The notes under the pieces: generated by a model
Databases searched by the model: none
Seen by the model: only the letters and a program-made list of their open reading frames with translations
What the model was told of the DNA's origin: nothing
Source of the DNA: Oscillospiraceae bacterium
Lineage (GTDB): Bacteria > Bacillota > Clostridia > Oscillospirales > Oscillospiraceae
Length of the DNA: 64,000 nucleotides
Reading direction: 5' to 3'
Assembly (NCBI GenBank): GCA_015067975.1
Contig: SVLK01000006.1
Span: 20,485-84,484, forward strand
Shown: piece by piece, positions 52,261-60,016 of the stretch
Layout of the letters: every line of letters begins with the position of its first letter
How positions within the stretch are numbered: the stretch's first letter is position 1
Position numbers and translations under genes: made by a program

Positions 52261-53706
52261 ATGAACAATATCACTGCATTTGTGGCAAAGCTGCGCCGGA
52301 ACGATGGCGCGGTCAATGCCGGATACTACGGTGTATATGAGAAGTCCGTGCGCAGCATGGACGGTTACACCGTATTCATGGCCAAGGTGGACGGAGCAGA
52401 TAAGCTCTGTGCCTTTGGCGAAAAGATCCCCTTTGTGGGCATTGCACGCGATGGCTATGTCGAGTGCGAATTGACGCATGAAAATGCGCAGATTTTGCGC
52501 CGTGAACTGCCTTTTTGTGCACCGCAGCCGGTGCTGTCGCAGCATAAATGTACCTTTGGTGTAGGCGACCGTTTGGGCCGTGCAGCACCGGGCCATTTGC
52601 GTGTGTTTGAAAAGTATGCAGCCACGCCGGTGCTGGCGCAGCAGTCTATGCGTGAACTGACGCTGACGGGCCGTACTTACAGTACCATCATCGATACCGC
52701 CAGCTTCTATGTGTTCCGCGAGGGCTATGAGGGCGGTTTCGGTGCCGACGGTGACCACCTCAAGCACATGGGCGATATTGGCGCGGCGCTGGAGGACGGC
52801 TGCTCTATGATCACGTTGGATCTGAGTGAGCATATCCATTCCGTGGATGAATCTGCTGTGGAGGAAGCTTCTGCCGAGGTGAAAGCGCGTTATCTGGGAA
52901 AAACCTTTACCCTCGCTGATGGCACGGTGCTGGAGTTCAGCGCAAAGGAACTGAACACCATTTCTGCCATTTATACCGAGGCCATGGACTTTACGAAGAA
53001 CGTTTACGACGTCTACTTCGCTGACGGCAAGTATGCCGCCGATCTGGAAGTATCCATCGACGAGACGTCTGTGTCCACCACGCCGCTGCAGCATTTCTTT
53101 GTGGCCAACGAGCTGACGGTGCGCGCTGTGCGCTTTGCGACCATCGCCCCCCGGTTCTCCGGTGAGTTCCAAAAGGGGATCGATTACATCGGCGATCTGG
53201 ATGTGTTTACCGAGGAACTGAAGGTACATCAGGCCATTGCTGAGACCTTTGGCTACAAGCTGTCTGTCCATTCCGGAAGCGATAAGTTCTCCGTGTTTCC
53301 CGCCATCGGCGAGATCACCGGTGGCCATTTCCACATCAAGACGTCCGGTACCAACTGGCTGGAAGCCATGCGCCTGGTGGCTATGCAGCAGCCGGCGCTG
53401 TACCGCAATATCCATAAGTATGCGCTGACGGTATTTGAAAAAGCCAAGGCGTACTACCACGTGACGGCCAATGTGGCCGCGGTTCCGGATGTGGATACGC
53501 TGCGCGACGAAGAACTGCCGAAACTGTTTGACATGGCTGACAGCCGCCAGCTGATCCATATTACCTATGGCTTTATTTTGAGCCATCCCATCTTCCGCCC
53601 CGCATTGGATACGCTGTGGGATAAGGAGCATGGCTGGTATGCCGCGCTGCTGAAGGACCTGCTGACCAAGCACATGGAGTGCCTGCAGATCCCCTATATT
53701 GGGTGA
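52261..53706 (+). CDS. Tagaturonate epimerase (UxaE)-like protein
   Basis: 481 residues. It recalls the UxaE family, which epimerises tagaturonate to fructuronate at C4, in segments such as VLAQQSMREL, GGFGADGDHLK, ITLDLSEHI and VHSGSDKFSVFP, all rich in likely metal and substrate contacts (His, Asp, Ser). Family assignment is from memory of the pattern, so moderate confidence. It is unexpected among CoA enzymes. It suggests that the compound handled before or after CoA chemistry is a keto sugar acid, or that the fold has a new role here. Confidence 0.7.
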   Translation: MNNITAFVAKLRRNDGAVNAGYYGVYEKSVRSMDGYTVFMAKVDGADKLCAFGEKIPFVGIARDGYVECELTHENAQILRRELPFCAPQPVLSQHKCTFGVGDRLGRAAPGHLRVFEKYAATPVLAQQSMRELTLTGRTYSTIIDTASFYVFREGYEGGFGADGDHLKHMGDIGAALEDGCSMITLDLSEHIHSVDESAVEEASAEVKARYLGKTFTLADGTVLEFSAKELNTISAIYTEAMDFTKNVYDVYFADGKYAADLEVSIDETSVSTTPLQHFFVANELTVRAVRFATIAPRFSGEFQKGIDYIGDLDVFTEELKVHQAIAETFGYKLSVHSGSDKFSVFPAIGEITGGHFHIKTSGTNWLEAMRLVAMQQPALYRNIHKYALTVFEKAKAYYHVTANVAAVPDVDTLRDEELPKLFDMADSRQLIHITYGFILSHPIFRPALDTLWDKEHGWYAALLKDLLTKHMECLQIPYIG

Positions 53707-53739
53707 AAACGCAAACGGACAAAGGATGGAGGTGCTTCT

Positions 53740-54138
53740 ATGGTAGAAGCAGGGCAGTGGTTACGGAAGAGAATAGCCGAAAATCATTTTTCCAACCATA
53801 ATTTCATGAAACTGGAACTGTTGGAGCCGGATTATGCTATCTTTCGCCTGGAAGTGCGGCCTGAGAGTCTGAACAGTCTTGGAGGATTGCATGGCGGTGC
53901 GGTGTACACACTGGCTGACATGGCCACAGGCGCTGCCGCCTGCACGGACGGACGGCCTTACGTCACCCAGAACGGTGCGCTGCATTTCATCGCGACGCAG
54001 AACGATGGCGTGGTGCGGGCTATTGCGCAGGTACGACATCGTGGCAAAACCACGGCTATCGTCTCTGTGGATGTGGTCGGCGAAAATGACAAGCTGCTGG
54101 CCACCGGAGAATTTGCCTTCTTCTGTGTGAAACGCTGA
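53740..54138 (+). CDS. PaaI-type hotdog thioesterase
   Basis: 132 residues, one hotdog domain. LGGLHGGAVYTLADMATGAA carries the Gly-Gly and catalytic Asp pattern of PaaI/YbgC-like acyl-CoA thioesterases. It would hydrolyse a dead-end or product acyl-CoA and free CoA. Start ATG after GATGGAGGTGC. It lies between the UxaE-like and transketolase genes in the same operon. Confidence 0.88.
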   Translation: MVEAGQWLRKRIAENHFSNHNFMKLELLEPDYAIFRLEVRPESLNSLGGLHGGAVYTLADMATGAAACTDGRPYVTQNGALHFIATQNDGVVRAIAQVRHRGKTTAIVSVDVVGENDKLLATGEFAFFCVKR

Positions 54139-54197
54139 TTGGGTCATTTGCGTGCAAAGCGCAAAGAATTTTCTAATGAGACAAGGAGGTCTCTTAT

Positions 54198-55040
54198 ATG
54201 AAAGAATTCAATGAAAAAAGCTTACAAGTGTTGACAGCGGAGATCCGTCTGGAAACGCTGAAGATCATTCGCTCCCGCGGCTTCGGCCATGTGGGCGGCT
54301 CCATGGATCTGGCTGAACTGATGGCTGTGCTGTACGGCTGCGTGATGAACTATGATCCCAAGAATCCCCGTTGGGAAGACCGTGACTGGCTGGTGCTGTC
54401 CAAGGGCCATGCCGGCCCCGTGGCTTACGCCACCTATGGTCTGATGGGCTTCTATCCTCTGGAGGAGGCCTATACGCTGAACCAGCCCGGCACCAAGTTC
54501 CCCAGTCATACGGACCGCAAGCTGACGCCCGGCGTGGATCTGACCACCGGCTCTCTGGGACAGGGTGTGTCCACCGCCACCGGTGCTGCGGTTGGCAACC
54601 GTCTGGACGGCCGTGACAACCATGTGTTCTGCGTCATCGGCGATGGCGAGGCAGATGAAGGTCAGGTCTGGGAAGGCCTGCACTTCGCCTATGCCCATAA
54701 GCTGGATAACATCATCTATTTCTTCGATAACAACGGCTACCAGCTGGACGGCACCACTGCTGCCATTCTGGATCACGGCAGCTTGACGCGTAAGGCAGAG
54801 GGCTTTGGCCTGTATACGCAGGAAGTAGACGGCCATGACCTGAAGGCCATCTACGATGCCATTAGGAATGCCTACGCCAAGAAGGGTGTACCTTCCTGCA
54901 TCGTACTGAACACCTGCAAGGGCAAGGGCGCAACGTTTGCCGAGCCCAAGCACGACCATTCCTCCCAGCCCAATGAGGCGCAGTGGGCCGAAGCCATTGC
55001 TGCTGCTGAGCAGGCGCTGGAAGAGATCAAGAACAGCTGA
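54198..55040 (+). CDS. Transketolase, N-terminal (ThDP-binding) subunit
   Basis: 280 residues. The pyrophosphate-side domain of a split transketolase: GHVGGSMDLAELMAVLYG, LSKGHAGPV, TTGSLGQGVSTATGAA, and the ThDP motif GDGEADEGQVWEG with FDNNGYQLDG. It needs the C-terminal subunit encoded next (13 bases later). It transfers two-carbon ketol units between sugars. A strong AAGGAGGT ribosome site precedes it after a 59-base gap. Confidence 0.93.
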   Translation: MKEFNEKSLQVLTAEIRLETLKIIRSRGFGHVGGSMDLAELMAVLYGCVMNYDPKNPRWEDRDWLVLSKGHAGPVAYATYGLMGFYPLEEAYTLNQPGTKFPSHTDRKLTPGVDLTTGSLGQGVSTATGAAVGNRLDGRDNHVFCVIGDGEADEGQVWEGLHFAYAHKLDNIIYFFDNNGYQLDGTTAAILDHGSLTRKAEGFGLYTQEVDGHDLKAIYDAIRNAYAKKGVPSCIVLNTCKGKGATFAEPKHDHSSQPNEAQWAEAIAAAEQALEEIKNS

Positions 55041-55053
55041 GGAGGGGCAGAAC

Positions 55054-56028
55054 ATGAGTGTGAAATTGATCGGTAAGCACGAAAAGGATTCCCGCGCATG
55101 CCGCGATGCCGTGGCTCTGACGCTGAAGGACATGATGGGCAAGGATGAGTCCATCGTTTACATCGATTGCGACCTGATGGGCTGCATCAACACCAAGCAG
55201 CTGGTAGCCGCCTATCCCGGCCGTGCGCTGCAGGCCGGTATTGCCGAGGGCAACGCCGCCGGTGTGGCTGCGGGCCTGTCCGCTACCGGAAAGACGGTGT
55301 TCCTGCACAGCTTCGGTACGTTCTCCTCCCGCCGCATCTACGACCAGATCTATATGTCCGCCGCCTATGCAGGCCTTCCCGTACATGTACTGGGTTCCGA
55401 TGCCGGTGTGACGGCCGCTTTCAACGGCGGTACCCATATGCCGCTGGAAGATGCCGCCATGTACCTGAGTATTCCGGAAGCTACCGTGTGTGATCCTTGC
55501 GACTATGAGCAGTTGGCAAGCGTGGTGCGGCAGCTGCCCGGCCTGGACAAGGGCGTGACCTTTACCCGCTTTGTGCGCAAGGACGTGATCCGCGTGTACG
55601 ATGAGGGCTCCGAGTTTGAGATCGGTAAAGGCGTTGTACTGCACGAGAGTGAGGGCGACGCCGCTACCATCATTACCTCCGGTATCATGGTGGACGAAGC
55701 ATTGAAGGCTTATGAGCAGCTGAAGGAAGAGGGCATTACCGTCCGCGTCATCGATATGTTTACGTGGAAGCCTTTGGACGAGGAACTGGTGATCAAGGCC
55801 GCTAAGGAGACGGGTGCTATCGTGACGGCAGAAAATCACAATACGGTCTGTGGTCTGGGCAGCGTTGTGGCCAACTGTCTTGCCAAGAACTGCCCCACCG
55901 TACAGGAATTTGTGGGCGTCAACGATCAGTTTGGTCAGGTGGGCCCTCAGGCATTCCTGATGGACACTTACGGCCTGCGCGCCGCCAATATCGTGGCTGC
56001 TGTGAAGAAGGCTATTGATCGCAAGTAA
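55054..56028 (+). CDS. Transketolase, C-terminal subunit
   Basis: 324 residues from the ATG after GAGGAGGGG; the open frame extends into the previous gene but that is rejected. Pyrimidine-side domain: AGIAEGNAAGVAAGLS with the catalytic Glu, HSFGTFSSRRIYDQI, and a C-terminal domain with DMFTWKPLDEELV and AENHNTVCGLGS. With the preceding gene it makes a complete enzyme. It is the last gene of the operon. The hairpin after it has no T-run. The small-subunit type is often found in specialised sugar catabolism rather than the housekeeping pentose pathway. Confidence 0.93.
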   Translation: MSVKLIGKHEKDSRACRDAVALTLKDMMGKDESIVYIDCDLMGCINTKQLVAAYPGRALQAGIAEGNAAGVAAGLSATGKTVFLHSFGTFSSRRIYDQIYMSAAYAGLPVHVLGSDAGVTAAFNGGTHMPLEDAAMYLSIPEATVCDPCDYEQLASVVRQLPGLDKGVTFTRFVRKDVIRVYDEGSEFEIGKGVVLHESEGDAATIITSGIMVDEALKAYEQLKEEGITVRVIDMFTWKPLDEELVIKAAKETGAIVTAENHNTVCGLGSVVANCLAKNCPTVQEFVGVNDQFGQVGPQAFLMDTYGLRAANIVAAVKKAIDRK

Positions 56029-56040
56029 TGAGAAAAGAAC

Positions 56041-56066
56041 GCGTTCCCGGCTTTGGCTGGGAACGC
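56041..56066 (+). terminator. Hairpin closing the CoA/transketolase operon
   Basis: An 11-bp stem with one G-T pair (56041-56051 with 56056-56066), loop TTTG, no T-run. Its terminating strength is uncertain. Confidence 0.5.
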
Positions 56067-56089
56067 ATTCCAATAGTGTGTAGGTTGAT

Positions 56090-56359
56090 TTGCAAGTGCG
56101 ATGATGGCGCGTGTTTGCCGCTATAGAAGATGCAATCACTTATAATTGCAAAAGAACCCATTTTGGTGACCGTATTTGCAACTAATTCCACAGATTCCAC
56201 AAAGAATCACGATAATATTTGTCGGAAATTGCAAGCGAATGCTAATTGATAATTGATAATTTTGGTGGTACGATAATGTTGGATTTAGATGGGCACCTAT
56301 ACCCTGCGCTGGGGTGATGTTGTGGCGCTTGGGATCACTAACCGCCAACAAGGTTGCAA
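56090..56359. promoter_or_regulatory. Cluster of five TTGCAA palindromes in the intergenic region
   Basis: TTGCAA occurs at 56090, 56146, 56176, 56229 and 56354 (starts). Four lie upstream of the promoter at 56246 and one in the leader. The 56029-56438 gap has no convincing gene; the leader from about 56281 has short imperfect hairpins. TTGCAA density this high is unexpected by chance in 270 bases, but no regulator is known to me for it. Confidence 0.45.
56246..56274 (+). promoter_or_regulatory. Promoter of the 4-hydroxybutyrate operon
   Basis: TTGATA (56246-56251), 17-base spacer, TACGAT (56269-56274), giving a leader of about 160 bases. Confidence 0.6.
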
Positions 56360-56438
56360 GGCGCGTTTCCGGTGTTTGCTGGAAAAGTAATGCAAAAGCA
56401 AAATATATAATAATGTATCAGAAAAGGAGATCATAGAA

Positions 56439-57626
56439 ATGGCAAAGAAAATGGACGCATTTTCCGCATCTTTGATGGCGGACAAGAGAGAGATCATTTT
56501 TGCACCCACCGTGTATAAGTTCCAGACGTTTGCGCAGATGGCAGAGGAATTCGGCCTGAACGAGCGCGACGTGGTGCTGACCAACGAGTTCATCTACACG
56601 CCCTTCATGAAGGATCTGGGCCTGAAGTGCCAGTTCGTGTTCCAGGAGAAGTTCGGCGCCGGCGAACCCAGCGAAGAGATGATCCAGATCATGTATGATG
56701 CCATCCCCTACGACAGCTATGACCGTGTCATCGCCGTGGGCGGCGGTGCCATCCTGGACCTGTGCAAGCTGCTGGGCTGCCAGCGTCCCGATACGGTACA
56801 TAACCTGTACTACAAGCGTTTTCCCGTGATCCACGAGAAGGATGTCATCGCTGTGCCCACCACCTGCGGTACCGGCAGTGAGTGCACCAACATCTCCGTG
56901 GCCATCGTGAAGACCGAAATCGACGGCGTGCTGACCGGCGGCGAGACGAAGTTGGGTCTGGTGTCCGACGATATCATCCCCAATAAGGTGTGCCTGATCC
57001 CCGACCTTTTGAAGACGCTGCCCTATAAGCCCTTCGCTTGCAGTGCCATCGACGCCCTGATCCACGCCACTGAGTCCTTCCTGTCCCCCTGCCGTAAGAC
57101 CATCACCTCCGAGCTCTTCTCTGTGAAGGCCATGGAGATGATCCTGGAAGGCTTCCGCCGCATCAGCGAGAACGGACAGGAGGCCCGTTTTGACTATCTG
57201 GACGAGTTCGTTACCGCTTCTTTCTATGCCGGTATCGCGTTCCTGAAGGCCGGCTGCGCCACCGTCCATGCCATGAGCTTCCCCCTGGGCGGCACTTATC
57301 ATGTGCCTCACGGCGAGAGCAACTATATGCTGTTCGGTTCCATCCTGCGTATCTATGACGAAGGCAACCCCAACGGCGAGCTGCTGAAGTTCAAGGAAAT
57401 GATCGCCCGCATCTTCGGCTGCAAGGTGGAAGACGCCATCGACGAGCTGAACGCTCTGCTGGAGAAGATCCTGCCTCTGCGTCCTCTGCACGATGCCGGT
57501 TTCACCGAGCAGGATATCGTGGACTTCCCCAAGAGCGTGGAAGCCAACCAGCAGCGTCTGCTGACCAACTCCTACGTGCCCATGGACTTGGCTCTTATGG
57601 AGCGCGTGTATCGCGAGTGCTTCTAA
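56439..57626 (+). CDS. Iron-containing alcohol dehydrogenase, 4-hydroxybutyrate dehydrogenase-like
   Basis: 395 residues. Fe-ADH fold: NAD-binding AVGGGAILDLCK and VPTTCGTGSECTN, and metal ligands in CSAIDALIHATESF (Asp, His), TVHAMSFPLGGTYHVPHGE (two His). It reduces succinate semialdehyde to 4-hydroxybutyrate, or the reverse. This substrate is inferred from context: the operon also holds 4-hydroxybutyryl-CoA dehydratase and a CoA-transferase. Start ATG after AAAAGGAG. Confidence 0.9.
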   Translation: MAKKMDAFSASLMADKREIIFAPTVYKFQTFAQMAEEFGLNERDVVLTNEFIYTPFMKDLGLKCQFVFQEKFGAGEPSEEMIQIMYDAIPYDSYDRVIAVGGGAILDLCKLLGCQRPDTVHNLYYKRFPVIHEKDVIAVPTTCGTGSECTNISVAIVKTEIDGVLTGGETKLGLVSDDIIPNKVCLIPDLLKTLPYKPFACSAIDALIHATESFLSPCRKTITSELFSVKAMEMILEGFRRISENGQEARFDYLDEFVTASFYAGIAFLKAGCATVHAMSFPLGGTYHVPHGESNYMLFGSILRIYDEGNPNGELLKFKEMIARIFGCKVEDAIDELNALLEKILPLRPLHDAGFTEQDIVDFPKSVEANQQRLLTNSYVPMDLALMERVYRECF

Positions 57627-57648
57627 GCACAAAAAAGGAGGAAGAGCG

Positions 57649-58425
57649 ATGTACCAGACCGTTAAGTATACTAAGGATGCCGGTATCGGCATCGTGACCA
57701 TCAACCGTCCCGAGGCGCTGAATGCATTGAACTCCACGGTGATCGCGGAGCTGGAACAGCTGGTGACGGAGCTGGAGAACGACCGCGAGCTGCGCGCCGT
57801 GATCCTGACCGGAGAGGGCCGCTCCTTCGTAGCCGGCGCCGATATCGGTGAGCAGCAGCCCCTGACACTGGATGGCGGCCGCCGCTGGGGCCAGCGCGGC
57901 AGTGCCCTGATGCGCCGCATCGAACAGCTGGAAGTGCCCACCATCGCAGCCGTCAACGGCTTTGCGCTGGGCGGCGGCTGCGAGCTGGCGCTGAGCTGTG
58001 ATATCATCCTCGCCTCCGAGAAGGCCAAGTTTGGCCAGCCGGAAGTGGGTCTGGGCATCACCCCCGGTTTCTCCGGTACCCAGCGCCTGCCCCGCCGTGT
58101 GGGTATCGGCAAGGCGAAGGAACTGATCTATTCCGGTAAGATGATCAAGGCAGACGAGGCGGAGAAGATCGGCCTTGTCAACGCCGTGTATGCGCCGGAA
58201 GAGCTGATGAACGGCGCGATGGAGATGGCCAAGTCCTTCACCAAGAACGCACCCATCGCCGTGAAGTATGCCAAGGCCTGCATCGACCGCGGCATGCAGA
58301 TGGATATCGACGACGGCATCGCCGTGGAGAACGAGCTGTTCGCCATGTGCTTTGCCACGCAGGACCAGAAAGAGGGCATGGCCGCTTTCTTAGAGAAGCG
58401 CCCTGCCGTGTTTGAGAACAAATAA
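57649..58425 (+). CDS. Enoyl-CoA hydratase/isomerase (crotonase)
   Basis: 258 residues. Oxyanion-hole and catalytic residues: AGADIGE, GFALGGGCELALS with Glu112, and GQPEVGLGITPGFSGTQ with Glu132. Having both Glu residues indicates a true hydratase (crotonyl-CoA to 3-hydroxybutyryl-CoA). The 4-hydroxybutyrate route itself does not need it. It may connect crotonyl-CoA to the acetyl-CoA route, using an HCDH and thiolase from the upstream cluster. Confidence 0.92.
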   Translation: MYQTVKYTKDAGIGIVTINRPEALNALNSTVIAELEQLVTELENDRELRAVILTGEGRSFVAGADIGEQQPLTLDGGRRWGQRGSALMRRIEQLEVPTIAAVNGFALGGGCELALSCDIILASEKAKFGQPEVGLGITPGFSGTQRLPRRVGIGKAKELIYSGKMIKADEAEKIGLVNAVYAPEELMNGAMEMAKSFTKNAPIAVKYAKACIDRGMQMDIDDGIAVENELFAMCFATQDQKEGMAAFLEKRPAVFENK

Positions 58426-58436
58426 GAGGGACAAGT

Positions 58437-60002
58437 ATGAGAAAAGTTCGCGTACTTTCAGCAGCAGAAGCTGTCATGATGGTGAAAGACGGAGATACCG
58501 TGTCTACCGGTGGCTTCGTCAGCTGTGCCTGCCCCGAAACGTTGTCCAAGGCGCTGGAAAAGCGCTTTGTGGAGACCGGTTCACCCCGTGATCTGACGCT
58601 GTTCTATGCAGCCGGTCAGGGCTATCGCCTGATGCCCGGTTCCGGTGGTGACCATTTCGCCCACGAGGGCATGGTCAAGCGCGTGGTGGGCGGTCACTGG
58701 GACCGTGCACCGGGCCTGGGCAAGCTGGCCTTGGAGAATAAGATCGAGGCCTATAACCTGCCTCAGGGCGTGATCACCCATATGTACCGCGATATTGCGG
58801 CACATAACCTGGGTACCATCACCCATGTGGGCCTGTATACCTTTGCTGATCCCCGCAACGGCGGCGGTAAGCTGAACGAGGTGACCAAGGAAGATCTGGT
58901 CAAGCTGATCGAGATCGAAGGTCAGGAGCGTCTGCTGTATAAGACGTTCCCCATTGATGTGGTGTTCCTGCGCGCCTCCTACTGCGATGAGCGCGGTAAC
59001 TGCACCGTGCACCGTGAGGTAGGCCCCCTGGATGTGACTGCCATGGCCCAGGCCTGCAAGAATTCCGGTGGTAAGGTCATCGTGCAGGTGGAGCGTATGG
59101 TGGCAGCCGGCGCGCTGGATCCCAAGCTGGTCAAGATCCCCGGTATCTACGTGGATGCCGTTGTGATCGGCGAGCCGGAGGACAGCACCCAGTGCATCAG
59201 TATGGAATATGACGGCTCTGCCAGCGGCGAATTCACCATTCCTCTGGACGCCATCCCTGCGATCCCGCTGAACCAGCGCAAGGTGGTTGCCCGTCGTGCT
59301 GCCATGGAACTGCCCGATGATGCCATCGTCAATCTGGGCACGGGTATGCCGGAGCAGATCGCCAATGTCTGCGCCGAAGAGGGGATCTCCGATAAGATGA
59401 CGCTGACCGTAGAGGCCGGCCCCATTGGCGGCGTACCGCTGTCCGGCCCGCAGTTTGGCGCTTCGGCCAATGCAGAGGCCATTTTGGAGCATAACGTCCA
59501 GTTCGACTTCTATCAGGGCGGCGGTCTGGATATCGCATTTCTGGGCCTGGCGGAGACAGCGCCCAACGGCGATCTGAACGTGTCCAAGTTCGGTACCCGT
59601 CTGGCCGGCGCCGGTGGCTTCGTGGATATCACCCAGAACGCCAAGAAGGTCTGCTACTGCGGCACCTTCACCGCCAAGGGCTTGAAGGTCGAGGTGGCTG
59701 ACGGCCAGCTGAAGATCCTGCAGGAAGGCGAAAAGAAGAAATTCGTCAGGGAAGTGGAGCACATCACCTTCTCCGGCACTTATGCCAATAAGGTGGGTCA
59801 GCCGGTGCTGTATATCACCGAGCGCGCCGTGTTCCAGCTGCGCCCCGAAGGCGTGACGCTCATCGAGATCGCCCCCGGTGTGGATCTGCAGAAGGATATC
59901 CTTGACCAGATGGAATTTACCCCCGTGATCGCTGACGACCTGAAGCTGATGGACGAGCGCATCTTCCGCGAGGAGAAGATGGGCCTTGCCAACGAGAACT
60001 AA
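58437..60002 (+). CDS. Fused acyl-CoA:acetate CoA-transferase (propionate/4-hydroxybutyrate CoA-transferase type)
   Basis: 521 residues, family I CoA-transferase with alpha and beta halves fused (YdiF/Pct-like). Alpha part: KDGDTVSTGGFVSCACPE. Beta part: AIVNLGTGMPEQIANVC and the catalytic Glu326 in LTVEAGPIGG. It likely forms 4-hydroxybutyryl-CoA from 4-hydroxybutyrate and acetyl- or butyryl-CoA. The classical AbfT is a family I enzyme of different layout, so substrate choice needs testing. Start ATG eight bases after GAGGG. Confidence 0.88.
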   Translation: MRKVRVLSAAEAVMMVKDGDTVSTGGFVSCACPETLSKALEKRFVETGSPRDLTLFYAAGQGYRLMPGSGGDHFAHEGMVKRVVGGHWDRAPGLGKLALENKIEAYNLPQGVITHMYRDIAAHNLGTITHVGLYTFADPRNGGGKLNEVTKEDLVKLIEIEGQERLLYKTFPIDVVFLRASYCDERGNCTVHREVGPLDVTAMAQACKNSGGKVIVQVERMVAAGALDPKLVKIPGIYVDAVVIGEPEDSTQCISMEYDGSASGEFTIPLDAIPAIPLNQRKVVARRAAMELPDDAIVNLGTGMPEQIANVCAEEGISDKMTLTVEAGPIGGVPLSGPQFGASANAEAILEHNVQFDFYQGGGLDIAFLGLAETAPNGDLNVSKFGTRLAGAGGFVDITQNAKKVCYCGTFTAKGLKVEVADGQLKILQEGEKKKFVREVEHITFSGTYANKVGQPVLYITERAVFQLRPEGVTLIEIAPGVDLQKDILDQMEFTPVIADDLKLMDERIFREEKMGLANEN

Positions 60003-60016
60003 GGAGGAATTGCCTT

